In this document: positions 1-12,000 of the stretch, one piece after another
How the letters are laid out: every line of letters begins with the position of its first letter
How positions within the stretch are numbered: position 1 is the first letter of the stretch
DNA from: Enterobacterales bacterium
Lineage (GTDB): Bacteria; Pseudomonadota; Gammaproteobacteria; Enterobacterales; Enterobacteriaceae
Assembly (NCBI GenBank): GCA_015654925.1
Contig: JAATFX010000109.1
Span: 1 to 64,000 of the forward strand
Direction of reading: 5' to 3'
DNA: 64,000 nucleotides
Program-made: the position numbers and the translations under genes
Notes under the pieces: model-generated
The model's input: only the letters and a program-made list of their open reading frames with translations
Told to the model about the DNA's origin: nothing
Databases searched by the model: none

Positions 1-934
1 CTCCTCCTCCCATCGATTTTTCAGGTACGGCCATGTCCCGATTATTCAGTTTTCATCGATAATGAATTAAATCATACCAATACTGCCAATAAACCACCAT
101 AAATTTAATTTGTTGATTTATTTGATAAATTTTTATTTCATTAAATTATCTCATCTATTTTTTAGGCGGTAAAATGAGATTCCACTAACAAAAAAACATT
201 TTTTTAGAGAATGTTGAAAATTAGCATTGCCTTCTGTGGCGTAAGTCTTATATTGTGTGAAGTAGCCGCTAATTGTGAGCTCGCTAACATTATCATCCAA
301 ATTTTTAAATATATTGAAGGGAAGGACTTGTCATATAGTACACTGAAGTTGTAAGTTTATAGTTCGCAGTTGGGATGAGCGTTACCATTCCCATTTATGC
401 TCCCAGCTCAGAGCATCAGAATGTTAAAATCACAAATATACATATCTAAATGACGGATAATTAAACAACGACCAATTTTTCTTGTTTCCTTAAGCTCTAG
501 TAAATATTACTTTCCCAGCACGGTTTAGTTTTATTATTTTATATTAGGAAAATCAACCAAAACTTACACAATAAATTTCAATCATGGAAAGCCCATACGC
601 CCAAGGATGTGGGAGTGATTATGCTAGTTAAAATCCCTGAGTATGATAAATGTTCGGGAGGTATTGTTGTATTTAATTCATATCCTACTCATTCTAATTT
701 AAAATCACACGTGTTTTATGCTTTAATTTACAATAACTAAATGTTGACATCAATTTTTTAGATTTATATATTCATATAATATCTTATAAAAATAATAAAA
801 TACCTTGCAGTAGCATTTTATTTAGTAAATTATTATAACATCAGGCAGATTAATTACCTTAACCTTAAGTCAGCTTTCTTATCAAAATGTTTATAGCGTT
901 TTCCAAATTTAATGAAAATATCTGGAGGCCTAAT
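1..934. other. AT-rich region without a recognisable gene
   Basis: No reading frame with family resemblance or a convincing ribosome-binding site was found in this stretch. It is strongly AT-rich, with many A and T runs, like the other gaps of the adjacent Ig-protein island. It probably holds the promoter of the LysR-type gene that follows and may hold remnants of older genes that I could not identify. AT-rich accessory DNA of this kind is often bound by H-NS in enterobacteria; that is an inference from composition only. Confidence 0.5.
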
Positions 935-1855
935 ATGATTTTATTATCTAAAACATTGAGGTATTTTATAATAACCGCACAAGAACAATCCATACGATTA
1001 GCGGCTATGATTTTATGCATTACTCCTTCACCGCTTTGTCGTACAATAAAAATTTTTGAACTGAATTTGGGGCATAAATTATTTACCCGTACTAATACTG
1101 GGTTAAAATTGACCAGTTATGGCCATGATCTTTATGACAAATTATTGCCACTATATCTGGAAATGTGCGATCTTGAGAAAAGCCTTATTAAAAAAGACGA
1201 CATGCGCAAGAAAAAAATTTTCCAATTCAAGGTTGGGCTAGATCATCATGATTATTCTTATCTTGCCCCCCTATTCTCGGCATCGTTTTTCCAGCAAGAG
1301 AACAATAACGTCTCATTGGAATATTTTTCTCCCGAAGAAAAAAATATAAATGAGCTTCTCAGAAATGGGTCATGCCAAATATTTTTCACACAAAAAAGAA
1401 TTCAATGCCAGGCAGATGTAGCACATGCCACCCTACCTAATGATATTATTATGATGGTGACTAAAATGGATGCGGCAATTAACGATAATACCCACATTGA
1501 CGAATTCGCCGGGAAAACCCTTGTGCAATATGCATCTTCGGAAGAAAATAATGTATCAAGAAATATCGATAGTTATCTTTCAAAAAATAAAATATCACTC
1601 AAACGACTGAATATTCCGGAGCTTTATGTTCAGCTTTCTATGATTGAAAAGGGCGATGCGATTGGCTTGATGCCATCATCAGTTAAAAATATAATTGACG
1701 AACGTAATTATAAAATAAAATTATCACCTTTTATTTTTGAGCAAAAAAATCTTACCATTGAAAGAAATGTCTATTTCCTCAAGTCCGAGAAAACATTTAT
1801 TGAAAATAATATCTTACCAATCATTGAGTTGGAGGGTGAATATCTTTTCGATTAA
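935..1855 (+). CDS. LysR-type transcriptional regulator
   Basis: Predicted DNA-binding regulator of 306 aa. The N-terminal 60 residues form a LysR-type winged helix-turn-helix: LRYFIITAQEQS, then a recognition-helix area around TPSPLCRTIKIFE and the wing LFTRTNTGLKLT. The rest is a divergent effector domain. An ATG lies 48 bases upstream in frame (887), but the start at 935 has GGAGG at 924-928 with six bases of spacing, so 935 is preferred. The coding sequence is very AT-rich with many AAA/ATT codons, unlike the housekeeping genes later in the window, which suggests horizontal acquisition. It is the first gene of the Ig-protein island and co-oriented with it, so it may control the adhesin cluster; that role is inferred from position. 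Family assignment is fairly secure; the effector is unknown. Confidence 0.8.
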   Translation: MILLSKTLRYFIITAQEQSIRLAAMILCITPSPLCRTIKIFELNLGHKLFTRTNTGLKLTSYGHDLYDKLLPLYLEMCDLEKSLIKKDDMRKKKIFQFKVGLDHHDYSYLAPLFSASFFQQENNNVSLEYFSPEEKNINELLRNGSCQIFFTQKRIQCQADVAHATLPNDIIMMVTKMDAAINDNTHIDEFAGKTLVQYASSEENNVSRNIDSYLSKNKISLKRLNIPELYVQLSMIEKGDAIGLMPSSVKNIIDERNYKIKLSPFIFEQKNLTIERNVYFLKSEKTFIENNILPIIELEGEYLFD

Positions 1856-1913
1856 CTTTTGCATTACAATAATATTTACCATTGTAATAAAAAACCATAT
1901 GGCATAGCAGCCG

Positions 1914-1943
1914 CTGCCGGGTTAATTTTTAATAACCCGGCAG
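1914..1943 (+). terminator. Hairpin after the LysR-type gene
   Basis: A perfect 11-bp inverted repeat (CTGCCGGGTTA / TAACCCGGCAG) with an 8-base AT loop lies 58 bases after the stop codon. No clean T-run follows, so termination may be inefficient. A weaker 8-bp repeat (ATTACAAT / ATTGTAAT, 1863-1888) lies just before it. Confidence 0.5.
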
Positions 1944-2176
1944 TAATATATGTTAATCATGTAGGACTTGGATGAAAGCAAATTTCCGTTCCAGATTATT
2001 TCCTCTGGCATACTCTATTTTAGCATTCTCTATGCTAAAAAATAGGCTTGCATATAAATTCTTTTATCATATATTTGCTTGACAACATAGTAATTACACA
2101 AGTATCACGATCGTCTTGATAATTTTACAAAGTTTACCGATATAACAAAAATCAATTATATTATAAGGGATAGACC
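1944..2176. other. AT-rich gap upstream of the first Ig-like gene
   Basis: With the hairpin before it, this completes a gap of 321 bases between the LysR-type gene and the next gene. It contains no gene. It likely carries the promoter of the Ig-like gene starting at 2177. I could not pick a single convincing -35/-10 pair from the many AT-rich candidates. Confidence 0.4.
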
Positions 2177-3169
2177 ATGGCACTTCCTCCTCCTTTAGTA
2201 CCACAAATTAATGATGGGGTTATCACCGGGGACTCCATTAACAGCATGAATGGTGTTTTGATTGGGATTCCTATTTACCAAAGCGCACAGTATAATTACA
2301 TACGCCTATTTATTAACGATAAAATAATCAACGAATTTTTTATTGAAAACGCTGCCGATCTGCCGAAGTTCTATACCCAGCCCCCTCATTTACTGCCCAA
2401 TGGATTTTATACGGTATATTATACCGCCACGGATGCTTATCAAAACTCCGCCACCTCGGCAAAAGTTACGTTCAATGTTGTAAATCATGTCCTACCGGTA
2501 CCACAGCCTCTCGATATGATACTGACTACGGGTGCTGCAAACCAGGACTATACGGCCATTCGCGTTAATCCACGCAATCGTGGCGTAATTTTCGGTGCGC
2601 CTGGGGCAGCCATAAAGGTCAATGTTAGCTTACCTGCGATAATTGATGAATCCGGTTCCAATTCTCATCAGATTATTTTAAATCAAACTGGCCAAGGTGA
2701 CTTTAGTGTTTATTCTAATGATCAAGGTTTGGTTACGGTTGCTGCATATGATGAAAATAATCCCAGCGAAAACGTTACGCGCCAAACTTCATTTGGCGCG
2801 TATCAGGTGGGAAATGATAGACTTAAAGCATTTAACTACTCAACTGGAGCTCCAGCCAATGGCAGGACATTTAATTCCATTTATTTAATGGCGCTGGCCA
2901 CCAGCAATATATATGGTAATCCGATCGATTTTGTCAGAATTTCTGTTTCGGGTGATACTATTATTAACGGTTATTCCGGCCAGCAGGCCGACATCAGCTT
3001 AAATAGCGATCAATCCGCAACAATTAACCTCCAATCATTAACTCCAAAAATCGTTACCGCCGAACTGACGTTACCGCAAGCCAGCGGAACAATCCAACGG
3101 ATTAATACAGTATTTGTTGTACCTTTACCTGTCCGAGTCTTACCATTCGAAAATATCATTTCTTCCTGA
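2177..3169 (+). CDS. Ig-like domain protein without signal peptide (island member 1)
   Basis: A 330-aa protein of unknown function made of beta-rich, Ig-like modules. The N-terminal segment (roughly 1-105) ends in a block around LLPNGFYTVYYTATDAYQN. This resembles the block VLSNGAYLIWYTLLDPFGN of the proteins downstream of the invasin gene, so the upstream and downstream genes share a module. Residues about 110-330 look like two further beta-sandwich segments containing a degenerate Big-1 ANG motif. There is no hydrophobic N-terminal segment, lipobox or membrane helix, so export by Sec is not evident. The start has AAGGGA at 2165-2170. It is first of three co-oriented Ig-like genes before the giant adhesin. 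Function, location and partners are unknown; a structural or secreted adhesin accessory role is only inferred from context. Confidence 0.7.
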   Translation: MALPPPLVPQINDGVITGDSINSMNGVLIGIPIYQSAQYNYIRLFINDKIINEFFIENAADLPKFYTQPPHLLPNGFYTVYYTATDAYQNSATSAKVTFNVVNHVLPVPQPLDMILTTGAANQDYTAIRVNPRNRGVIFGAPGAAIKVNVSLPAIIDESGSNSHQIILNQTGQGDFSVYSNDQGLVTVAAYDENNPSENVTRQTSFGAYQVGNDRLKAFNYSTGAPANGRTFNSIYLMALATSNIYGNPIDFVRISVSGDTIINGYSGQQADISLNSDQSATINLQSLTPKIVTAELTLPQASGTIQRINTVFVVPLPVRVLPFENIISS

Positions 3170-3272
3170 AAACCGGTCAATAATCCTTGATGGCAATGAT
3201 ATAAACACCAAAGATTTTAACTCTTAGTTTTCTTAAATTTAGTACTATCCACAGCGCGGCCGGAGAATAAAA

Positions 3273-4205
3273 ATGCATGCATCCATAATTCCGCCAGTAA
3301 TGCCTTTAATAGATTACAATTTTGGACTGGTAACGACCTCGACGGCCGCCGCAAACGGTATTGATATTAACAGCGCAACGGCAACCCTGAGTAGCGGTGG
3401 CTACCTATTGGATAAACGCACTATCACATTTTTCCTGTCTGGAAACGCCCGGTTCACCAATGGTGCTCAAAATATTACATTACAGACTAATGTCCTTGGC
3501 GAAGCCAGGGTTGATTTTACTAATAGCGTGGCGGAAACCGTCACCGTCACCGCCCAATTTGAACATCTGTCCACGGCACAACCTTCTACTTTTGGACCTG
3601 CGGGAGGCCAATCGAACTCAAGGCTGGTGGTAAATGTCATTCGCGACGGCGCCGCGGCCAACGGTAGCGACCAAAATCGAATTCGCTATACGGTCACTAC
3701 CGCTACGAACCAAGCTATAGCCAATGAGCTTATTTCATTCACCGCTACCGGTAATACGGCACTACAGAATTTTGGCATGACAAATAACGCCGGACAATAT
3801 GAACTAACTATTACCAGTTTAAATGCGCAGAGAATATTGGTTACTGCCCATTTGTTTAATTCTCCTACTGTTATCACCTATACTGAGATCGACTTCGTAA
3901 GCTCGCCAAAAGAACATGAAATCATTGCTTCGGTCGTCAGCGATAATTCTACCGCCAACGGGCAAATGCAAAACAGGTTAAATTATCTGGTGCGAAATAT
4001 ATCAACACAACTGCCCGTCCCATTTACTTTTATTAATGTTAGCACCACCAATGGAGCAAGCCCCGCTAGTCTTCAAATCCTGACGGACAACAACGGGCAG
4101 GCCTCCTTTAGCCTTACGAATCAAAGCACGGGATTGGTGTCGGTCACGACAATCCTGCAAGTCGACCCGCGGGTTTATAACATCACCGATGTCAATTTTA
4201 ACTGA
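3273..4205 (+). CDS. Triple Big-1 (bacterial Ig-like) protein without signal peptide (island member 2)
   Basis: A 310-aa protein built almost wholly of three Big-1 type Ig domains, each opening with the family motif: AAANGIDINSA near residue 25, GAAANGSDQN near 130 and STANGQMQN near 230. Each module contains the usual LT-rich, TNxxG core and ends in a strand of the VTATL type. Big-1 domains normally sit in the extracellular stalk of intimin/invasin proteins. Here they stand alone, with no beta-barrel, anchor or signal peptide. GGAG at 3262-3265 supports the ATG at 3273. The stop codon lies 41 bases before the start of the next, closely similar gene, so the two are probably cotranscribed and arose by duplication. 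Domain call is solid; biological role is unknown. Confidence 0.75.
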   Translation: MHASIIPPVMPLIDYNFGLVTTSTAAANGIDINSATATLSSGGYLLDKRTITFFLSGNARFTNGAQNITLQTNVLGEARVDFTNSVAETVTVTAQFEHLSTAQPSTFGPAGGQSNSRLVVNVIRDGAAANGSDQNRIRYTVTTATNQAIANELISFTATGNTALQNFGMTNNAGQYELTITSLNAQRILVTAHLFNSPTVITYTEIDFVSSPKEHEIIASVVSDNSTANGQMQNRLNYLVRNISTQLPVPFTFINVSTTNGASPASLQILTDNNGQASFSLTNQSTGLVSVTTILQVDPRVYNITDVNFN

Positions 4206-4246
4206 TGGATCTCGGTCTCGATAACCGTATACGCCAGGAGCATAAT

Positions 4247-5188
4247 ATGAATGATTATATAGTACCTCCCACGCAGCATCACCCGACATTTTATCGATTG
4301 GTATTGACCACCACCAATGGCGCCAGTGCCAATGGCAGCGATACTAACGCCGCCATCGCCACCTTGACTCATCAAGGCTGCCCGGTCAGCGGGCAAAATA
4401 TCGCTTTTAATCTATCGGGCCATGCCAAATTTATCAATGGTCATAAGGAAACAGTTGCGACCACCGATTGCCATGGCAAGACGACGGTGTATTTTACTGA
4501 TACGCAGCAAGAGACAGTAAAAATCATTGGGCGGTTTAATGAGTTTTCCGCTGAAGGTTTTGCCACGTTCGCCAATGCAAACAGCGGGCAAGTCTTACTA
4601 ATAAGCGCACAGGTGCTCGCTGATAACGCCGCGGCCGATGGAGTAAGCGCTAATCGCTTGCGTTATACCGTTAAAAATACGAGCCAAATACCCCAGCCCT
4701 ATAACGTATTGCTCTTTAGCGCCAGCGGAGCGGCCCAACCTGACGAAGGTCAAGGTGTAACCAATCAACAGGGTCAGGTCGAACTGAGGCTCACCAACGT
4801 CAAGCCGGAGAGTGTTGTAGTAACCGCCCGGTTGGCGTCAGATCCAGATAATGACAATAATACGCAGCTTACTTTTACCGCATTACCGAAATTATTTGCC
4901 CTCATTGCACGGGTTGACCAAGATAACTCACCCAATAACGGCAGCGCGCAAAATATAATCACTTACACCCTAGTATCAATAGCGAACAGCCAGCCCGCTG
5001 CTGGCATGAGACTGGATTTCACCGCGACCAGCGACGCGCAACTTAATCCGGCTTCGGGCACCACCAATGCCCAAGGTCAGTTAACCTTGACGCTAACGAA
5101 TATCAATGCAGGCAATACCGAAGTTCGCACCGTTCTTCAAGAGGACACGCGAGTGTATAACAGTACTGTGGTCACATTTGAACAATGA
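4247..5188 (+). CDS. Triple Big-1 protein without signal peptide (island member 3)
   Basis: A 313-aa paralogue of the preceding gene with the same layout: three Big-1 modules whose opening motifs are GASANGSDTN, NAAADGVSAN and NSPNNGSAQN. Both proteins end with nearly the same block (LQ.D.RVYN plus a short beta strand), supporting tandem duplication. An upstream in-frame GTG/ATG-type start is possible, but AGGAG at 4236-4240 six bases before the ATG at 4247 fixes the start. No signal peptide, lipobox or anchor is visible. It is the last small gene before a long AT-rich gap and the invasin gene. How such extracellular-type domains would leave the cell, or whether they do, cannot be told from the sequence. 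Confidence 0.75.
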   Translation: MNDYIVPPTQHHPTFYRLVLTTTNGASANGSDTNAAIATLTHQGCPVSGQNIAFNLSGHAKFINGHKETVATTDCHGKTTVYFTDTQQETVKIIGRFNEFSAEGFATFANANSGQVLLISAQVLADNAAADGVSANRLRYTVKNTSQIPQPYNVLLFSASGAAQPDEGQGVTNQQGQVELRLTNVKPESVVVTARLASDPDNDNNTQLTFTALPKLFALIARVDQDNSPNNGSAQNIITYTLVSIANSQPAAGMRLDFTATSDAQLNPASGTTNAQGQLTLTLTNINAGNTEVRTVLQEDTRVYNSTVVTFEQ

Positions 5189-6031
5189 TATTTTGACAAA
5201 CTTTCCCGCATGGACTCGTTCGCATCTGGCGCATCGAAGCCATATACCGCAAATCTTACAGCTGATCGCATGGATTTGCTTACCGGCCGCGTTTTTATCC
5301 TGCGGCCTCATCTGTTTGCACGGTGATTCCCTCTGCTTATATTTACCCCGCTAGGCTACATATAAGACAATTTTTATAATTGCAGTGGTAAAAATCACAA
5401 AATTATTTAATGAAATACTTAGCTATTAGTATGATGAAATAATCAATCCGGATTTTATCGTATAAGTACATTATTGTTAATAATCGTGAAGCACATTACA
5501 ATCTTGTTTGATATATTCTTTTTGTTAAAAATAAAGACTTGTCAAATGGCACAATAACATCGTATTGTTATCTTAAATCCTTAAAATGAGTTTGCGGCAG
5601 GTTTGACCTTATGCATACTGTTGCTTTCAAGACCTTGACGCGTCTTACATTCACTATTCCTTATAGTTAATACGGCAGTCTCTGGGTTACCTATGTTTAT
5701 CTCATGGGGAGTTTATTATATAAGCATTATCCTTAAAAGGTGACATTCTACCAACGTACTCAACAATAACCTTAGCGTCCATATTACTTATTTTTTATTG
5801 ACTCAGATGAAAAAAAGCTGGCAATTTATGCTATTGATACAACAAAATCATTAGTGTTCTTATAAAATTTAATTATGTAATACAAAGCATATCGATGAAG
5901 TTTTTTTAATGTTTAACAAGCCTGTCATTAGCTTCACCACATTAATAACAAACCAACAGGGTGTTTATCAAGAGAGTACTTAAAGTAACGTCATGATTCG
6001 TTAGTTCTAAGCCGCCATCAGGGTTAATATA
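5189..6031. other. 843-base AT-rich intergenic region before the invasin gene
   Basis: No credible gene was found. The first 165 bases are less AT-rich and contain an open stretch that could be a decayed coding remnant. The rest is strongly AT-rich with long A/T runs, and presumably carries the promoter and regulatory sites of the adhesin gene. The length and composition would suit H-NS-type silencing, which is inference. Confidence 0.45.
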
Positions 6032-9000
6032 ATGTTTGATTCCTTTAATGATTTATTCAATAAATGCTGCAAATTATTTATTTTACGGTTTGAAAAACGG
6101 GCGTCGCTTGTTCAAAGCCGCCGCCTTTACCGCCGTCATCTATACCTGCTGGCATGGCTGAATATTAGCATTCAATTATTACTCCCTGTGTGTCTTTCTT
6201 TTACGCCGCTTATAGCCGCCGCCTCGGCGCGTCAAAGCCAGGACGTTATCGCTTCGGAACCTTATGTGCTCGGCCTTAATGAAACGGTTTTTACCGTTGC
6301 CAGGCAACATGGGCTGACGCTGGACCAATTGAAAAAACTTAATCAATTCCGCACTTTTGCCAAACCTTTCACCGAACTGGCCGTTGGTGATGAAATAGAT
6401 ATTCCTCTTACCACGCCCGGCTTAACGCAAAACGCGGCGTTTGGCACACTCTCGGCCACTCCGCCGGCTGCCGCCGCGGCCCCCCGACTCCGCGGTTCCG
6501 ATCATAAACCGTCCTGGAATGAACAGCTGAGCCGGTCCGCGTTGCCGGGCGCGCATACCGAAGGTCCGGCGAGCGGCATGGCCCGTTCCGCCGTTAGCGG
6601 GGAAGTCAGCCAGGCCGCCCAGCAATGGCTGGGCCAGTTCGGCACCGCCCGCCTGCAACTTAATGTCGATGATAACTTTCATCTTGACGGCAGCGCCCTG
6701 GATCTGTTGATCCCGCTATATGATCAACCCAAGGATTTACTGTTTACCCAGCTGGGGGCGCGCAACAAAGATGGACGCAATACCGTGAACCTAGGCGCGG
6801 GGGTACGCAGTTGGCAAGGCGACTGGATGCTGGGCATGAATGCGTTTTACGACGATGACATAACGGGTAATAACCGCCGCATGGGTATGGGTTTCGAGGC
6901 CTGGCGGGATTATCTCAAACTTTCTGCTAATAATTATTTCAGGCTCAGCGACTGGCATCAATCGCGGGATTTAGACGATTACAACGAACGGCCGGCCAAC
7001 GGTTATGACATACGCGCCGAGGCCTTCTTGCCCGCCTATCCACAGCTGGGCGGCAAGCTGACGTTTGAGCAATACCGCGGCGACAAAGTAGCGTTGTTCG
7101 GCAAGGATAACCTGCAAAAAGACCCCTACGCGGTGACCCTTGGGTTAAATTACACCCCGGTAAGCCTGGTGACCATCGGCGCCGACCACCGCGAGGGCAA
7201 AGGCAACGCCAGCGATACCCGCCTCAATATCCAGATGAATTACCGCTTCGGCGACGCCTGGCAAACCCAAATCGATCCGGCTTCGGTCGCCTCCATGCGC
7301 ACCTTGGCCGGCACGCGTTATGATTTAGTCGATCGTAATAACGATATTGTGCTGGAATACCAGAAACAGCAGGTTATCCATTTGAGATTACCGGCTGAAG
7401 TGAACGGCAGCGAGCGGGAACAAGCTACCGTGGTTGCCCAGGTCACCAGCAAGTACGGCCTGGACCGGATAGATTGGGATACCGCAGCGCTGGCCGCCGC
7501 CGGGGGCGGGATAACCCAAATTGGGCAAAACACGCTGGCGATAACCCTGCCGCCCTATCAGCGCGCCGGCGCGGCCAGTAACATCTATGACCTGAGCGCG
7601 GTGGCCCACGATATAAAACAGAACGCGTCCAACCGCGCTACCACGCGGATCGAAGTCTTGCCGGCCGCGGCTGAAATTACCGCCGCCAACCTGACCGTCA
7701 CCAAGGATGGCTCGGTGGCCAACGGCAGCGCCGCCAACGCGGTGCGCGCGGTGGTGACCGACGCCGGCGGCAATCCGGTGGCCGGGCAGACCGTCATATT
7801 CACGGCGGCCAACGGCGCCAGCATCACCACGGTTATCGGGACGTCCGGCGCTGACGGCGTCGTCACCGCCACCCTGACCAATACCCTGGCCGGCGTCAGC
7901 GCGGTCACCGCCTCCTTGAACAGCAGCCGGCAAACGGTAAATACCACGTTTATCGCCGATAGCGGCACCGCGCAAATCGCCGACGGCAATTTGACGGTGA
8001 CCAAAAATAACGCGGTGGCCAACGGGCACGACAATAATGCCGTGCAGGCTAAAGTCACCGATGCCCATGGTAATCCGCTGGCCGGCCAGACGGTTACCTT
8101 CACTGCCGCCAACGGCGCGGTCCTGGCCCACGCCACCGTGGTGACCGGCGCCGACGGTAGCGCCGAAGTCATCCTCACCAATACCCGCACCGGTATCAGT
8201 ACGGTCACCGCCACGCTCGGCAACGCTGGCGACCGGAGCGTGGATACCACCTTTATCGGCGACATCGCCACCGCACGCATCGCCGCTGGCGATCTGACGG
8301 TATTACGCGACAATGCGGCCGCCGATGGTACGCAAACCAATGCCGTGCGGGCGAAGGTAACCGATGCCCAAGGCAACCCGTTGGCCGGCCAGACCGTCAC
8401 GTTCAAAGCCACCAACGGCGCCACCCTGGCGGTAATCCAAGTGGTTACCGACGCGCACGGCATTGCCGAAACGACGCTCACCAACACGGTGGCCGGCATC
8501 AGCAATATCACCGCAAGCCTGACTAACGGCAACAATCAGTCGGTGGATATCCGGTTTGTAGCCGACAACGTCACAGCCAGGATCGCGGATGGCGATCTCA
8601 TGGTGACCAAAAACGACGCGCTGGCCGACGGCCATGACGCCAACCGGGTGCAAGCGAGGATCACCGATGCCCAAGGCAATCCGCTGCCCGATCAGACCGT
8701 GACATTTATTGCCGGCAACGGCGCTAGCCTGTCCGCCACCACGGTGGTGACAGGGGTGGACGGTATCGCGGCCGTTACCTTGACCAACACACTGGCCGGC
8801 ACCAGCGCGGTAACGGCCAGCCTCAGCAACGGCAACCACCGGACGGTGGACACCCGGTTTATCGCCAACGCCGCCACTGCGCGCATCATCAGTATAACGG
8901 TAACCAAAGACGGCGCGCTGGCCAATGCTACCGACGCCAACGCGGTGCGCGCGCAGGTCGTCGACGCCCACGGCAATCCGCTGACCGGCCTTACGGTAAC

Positions 9001-12000
9001 CTTCAGCGCCACCAACGGGGCCAGCCTGGCCCAGACGACAGTGGCCACCGTGACCGGCGGATTCGCCGATGTGACCCTGACAAGTACCACTGCCGGCGCC
9101 AGCACGGTCACCGCCGGCCTGACCAACGGCAGCAGCCAAGCGGTTGACGCCCACTTTATCGCCGACGGTAATACCGCGCGGATCGTTAACCTGACGGTAA
9201 CGGAAAACGGCGCGGTAGCCAACGGTACCAGTGCCAACGGCGTGCGTGCGGTAGTAGTTGACGCCCACGGCAACCCGCTGGTCGATCAGACGGTGGTTTT
9301 CAGCGTCACCAACGGCGCTATCCTGGCCCATACCAGCGTGACCACCGTGGCCGGCGGGTTCGCGGATGTTACCCTGACCAATACCGCCGCCGGCGCCAGC
9401 ACGGTCGCCGCCAGCTTGGCCAACGGCAGTTCTCAAACGGCAGATGTCGAGTTTGTCGCCGACGGCAATACCGCGCACGTCATCAGCCTGGTGGCGACCA
9501 CCAACAATGTCCTGGCCAATGGCACGGATACCAATGTGGTCGAGGCGAGGATCGTCGACGCCCATGGTAATCCGCTGGCCAACCAGGCCGTGGCCTTCAG
9601 CGCCACCAATGGCGCAGCTCTGGTCAATGCCACCGTGGTAACCGGAACCAACGGCCTGGCCAACGCCACTCTGACCAATACCGCCGCCGGCGCCAGCGTG
9701 GTGACTGCCAGCCTGGCCAACGGCAGTAGCCGGACGGTCGACACCTACTTTATAGCAGATAGTAATACCGCGCATATCAGCATCCTGACCGTGACAAAAG
9801 ATAACTCGGTGGCCAACGGCGCCGATGCCAACGAGGCGCGGGCCCTGGTCGTTGATGGCCAGGGGAATCCGCTGACCGGCCAGACCGTCGCCTTCAGCGC
9901 CGCCAACGGGGCCATACTGGCCCATGCCACCGTGGTTACCGATGCCAACGGCATCGCTGACAACGCCTTCACCAATACTGTGGCTGGCACCAGCGCAGTC
10001 ACCGCCAGCCTGGGTAACGGCAGCAGCCGGACGGAAAACTCGCAGTTTATCGCCAACGCCGCCACCGCCCATATTGTCAGCCTGTCGGTGACGCACAATG
10101 ACGCGGCGGCCAATGGTAGCGCCAGCAACGGGGTGCGGGCGGAGGTGGCAGATGCCCATGGCAATCCGCTGACGAATCTGGCCGTCTCCTTCAGCGCCAC
10201 CAACGGCGCCACCCTAAGTAATGCTATGGTCAACACCACCCCCGGCGGCCTGGCCGATGCCACCCTTACCAATACCGTCGCCGGCACCAGTGCAGTGACC
10301 GCCAGCCTGGCCAACGGCAGCAGCCAGATGGCCTTTACCAATTTTGTCGCGGACAGTAATACCGCACATATCAGTATCCTGACCGTGACCAGGGACAACG
10401 CGGCGGCTAACGGCACTGACGCCAACGGCGTGCGCGCCCTGGTAATGGACGCCAACGGCAACCCGTTAACCGGGCAGGTCGTTACCTTCAGCGCCGCCAA
10501 TGGCGCGACCCTGGCCCATACCACGGTCACCACCGGCGTCGACGGCCTGGCCGACGACACCCTGACCAATACCGCCGCCGGCGTCAGCGCGGTTACCGCC
10601 AGCCTGGGCAGCGGCAGCAACCAGATGGTCAACACCACGTTTATCGCCGACAGCGCCACGGCGCGCATCATCAGCCTGACGGTAACGAATGACGGCGCGG
10701 CGGCTAATGGTACCTCCACCAACGGTGCGCGCGCCCTGGTGGTGGATGCCCACGGCAACCCATTGGCAGGGATAGAGATTACATCCAGCGCAACTAACGG
10801 CGCGACGCTGACCCAGACTATGGTCACCACCGGCGCCGGCGGACTGGCGGACATCACCCTGGCCAATACCGCCGCCGGCATCAGCGCGGTTACCGCTAGC
10901 CTGAGCAATGGCAGCACCCAAACGGCCTATGTAAACTTTGTCGCTGACGCCAACACCGCGCGTATCGTCTCCCTGACGGTTGTCCAAGACGGCTCGGCGG
11001 CCAACGGTAGCGATGCCAACGAGGTGCGGGTGATTATCACCGACGCCCATAACAATCCCCTGACCGGCATTAACGTGACCTTTAGCGCCACCAATGGCGC
11101 CACCCTGGCCCAGGGAAGCGTGGTCACCGGGCCGGGTGGCATTGCCGACAATGGGCTGACCAGTACCCTGGCCGGCGACAGCATGGTCACCGCCAGCCTT
11201 GGCAATGGCCAAAGCGAAATGAAAACTACCCATTTTATCGCCGACGCGGCCACCGCGCGCATCGTCTCCCTCACGGTCACCCGCGATGGCTCCCTGGCTA
11301 ATGGCAGCGACGCCAATACGGTGCGGGCGGTGGTGGCCGACGCTCATAACAACCTGCTGATCGGCGTGAACGTGAACTTTAACGCTACCAACGGCGCCAC
11401 CCTGTCCCAGGGCAGCGTGGTCACCGGGACGGACGGCATCGTCGACAATAGCCTGACCAATACCCTGGCCGGCGACAGCGTGATCACCGCCAGCCTTGCT
11501 ACCGGCAGTATCCAGACGGCTTCTGTCAGCTTTAATGCCGACCCGTCCACCGCGCGTCTCGCCACCCTGACGGTTACCCATGACGGCTCGGCGGCTAATG
11601 GCAGCGACGCCAATACGGTGCAGGCGGTGGTCACCGACGCTCATAACAACCCCCTGATCGGTATCAACGTAACCTTTAGCGCCACTAACGGCGCCGCCCT
11701 GGCCCTTGGCAGCGTGACCACCGGGGCCGGCGGCGTCGCCGACAATAGCCTGACCAATACTGTCGCCGGTACCAGCGCGGTAACCGCCACCCTGGGCAAC
11801 GGCGCCACCCTGACAGAGAACACGACGTTTATTCCCGACAGCGCCGGCGCGGAAATACTGGAGGCCAACTTGACGGTAACCACCAATAACTCACCCGCGG
11901 ACGGCACCACCCCCAATACGGTGCGCGCAGTCGTGACCGACGCTTTCGGCCAGCCGATGCCAGGCCAGGCAGTAACGTTTACCGCCAATAACGGCGCCTC

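Noticed and set aside
5106-5354. Frame of 82 codons overlapping the end of island member 3
   Set aside because: It overlaps a better supported gene in another frame and shows only a vague hydrophobic stretch. It might be a decayed signal-peptide region, but support is too weak.
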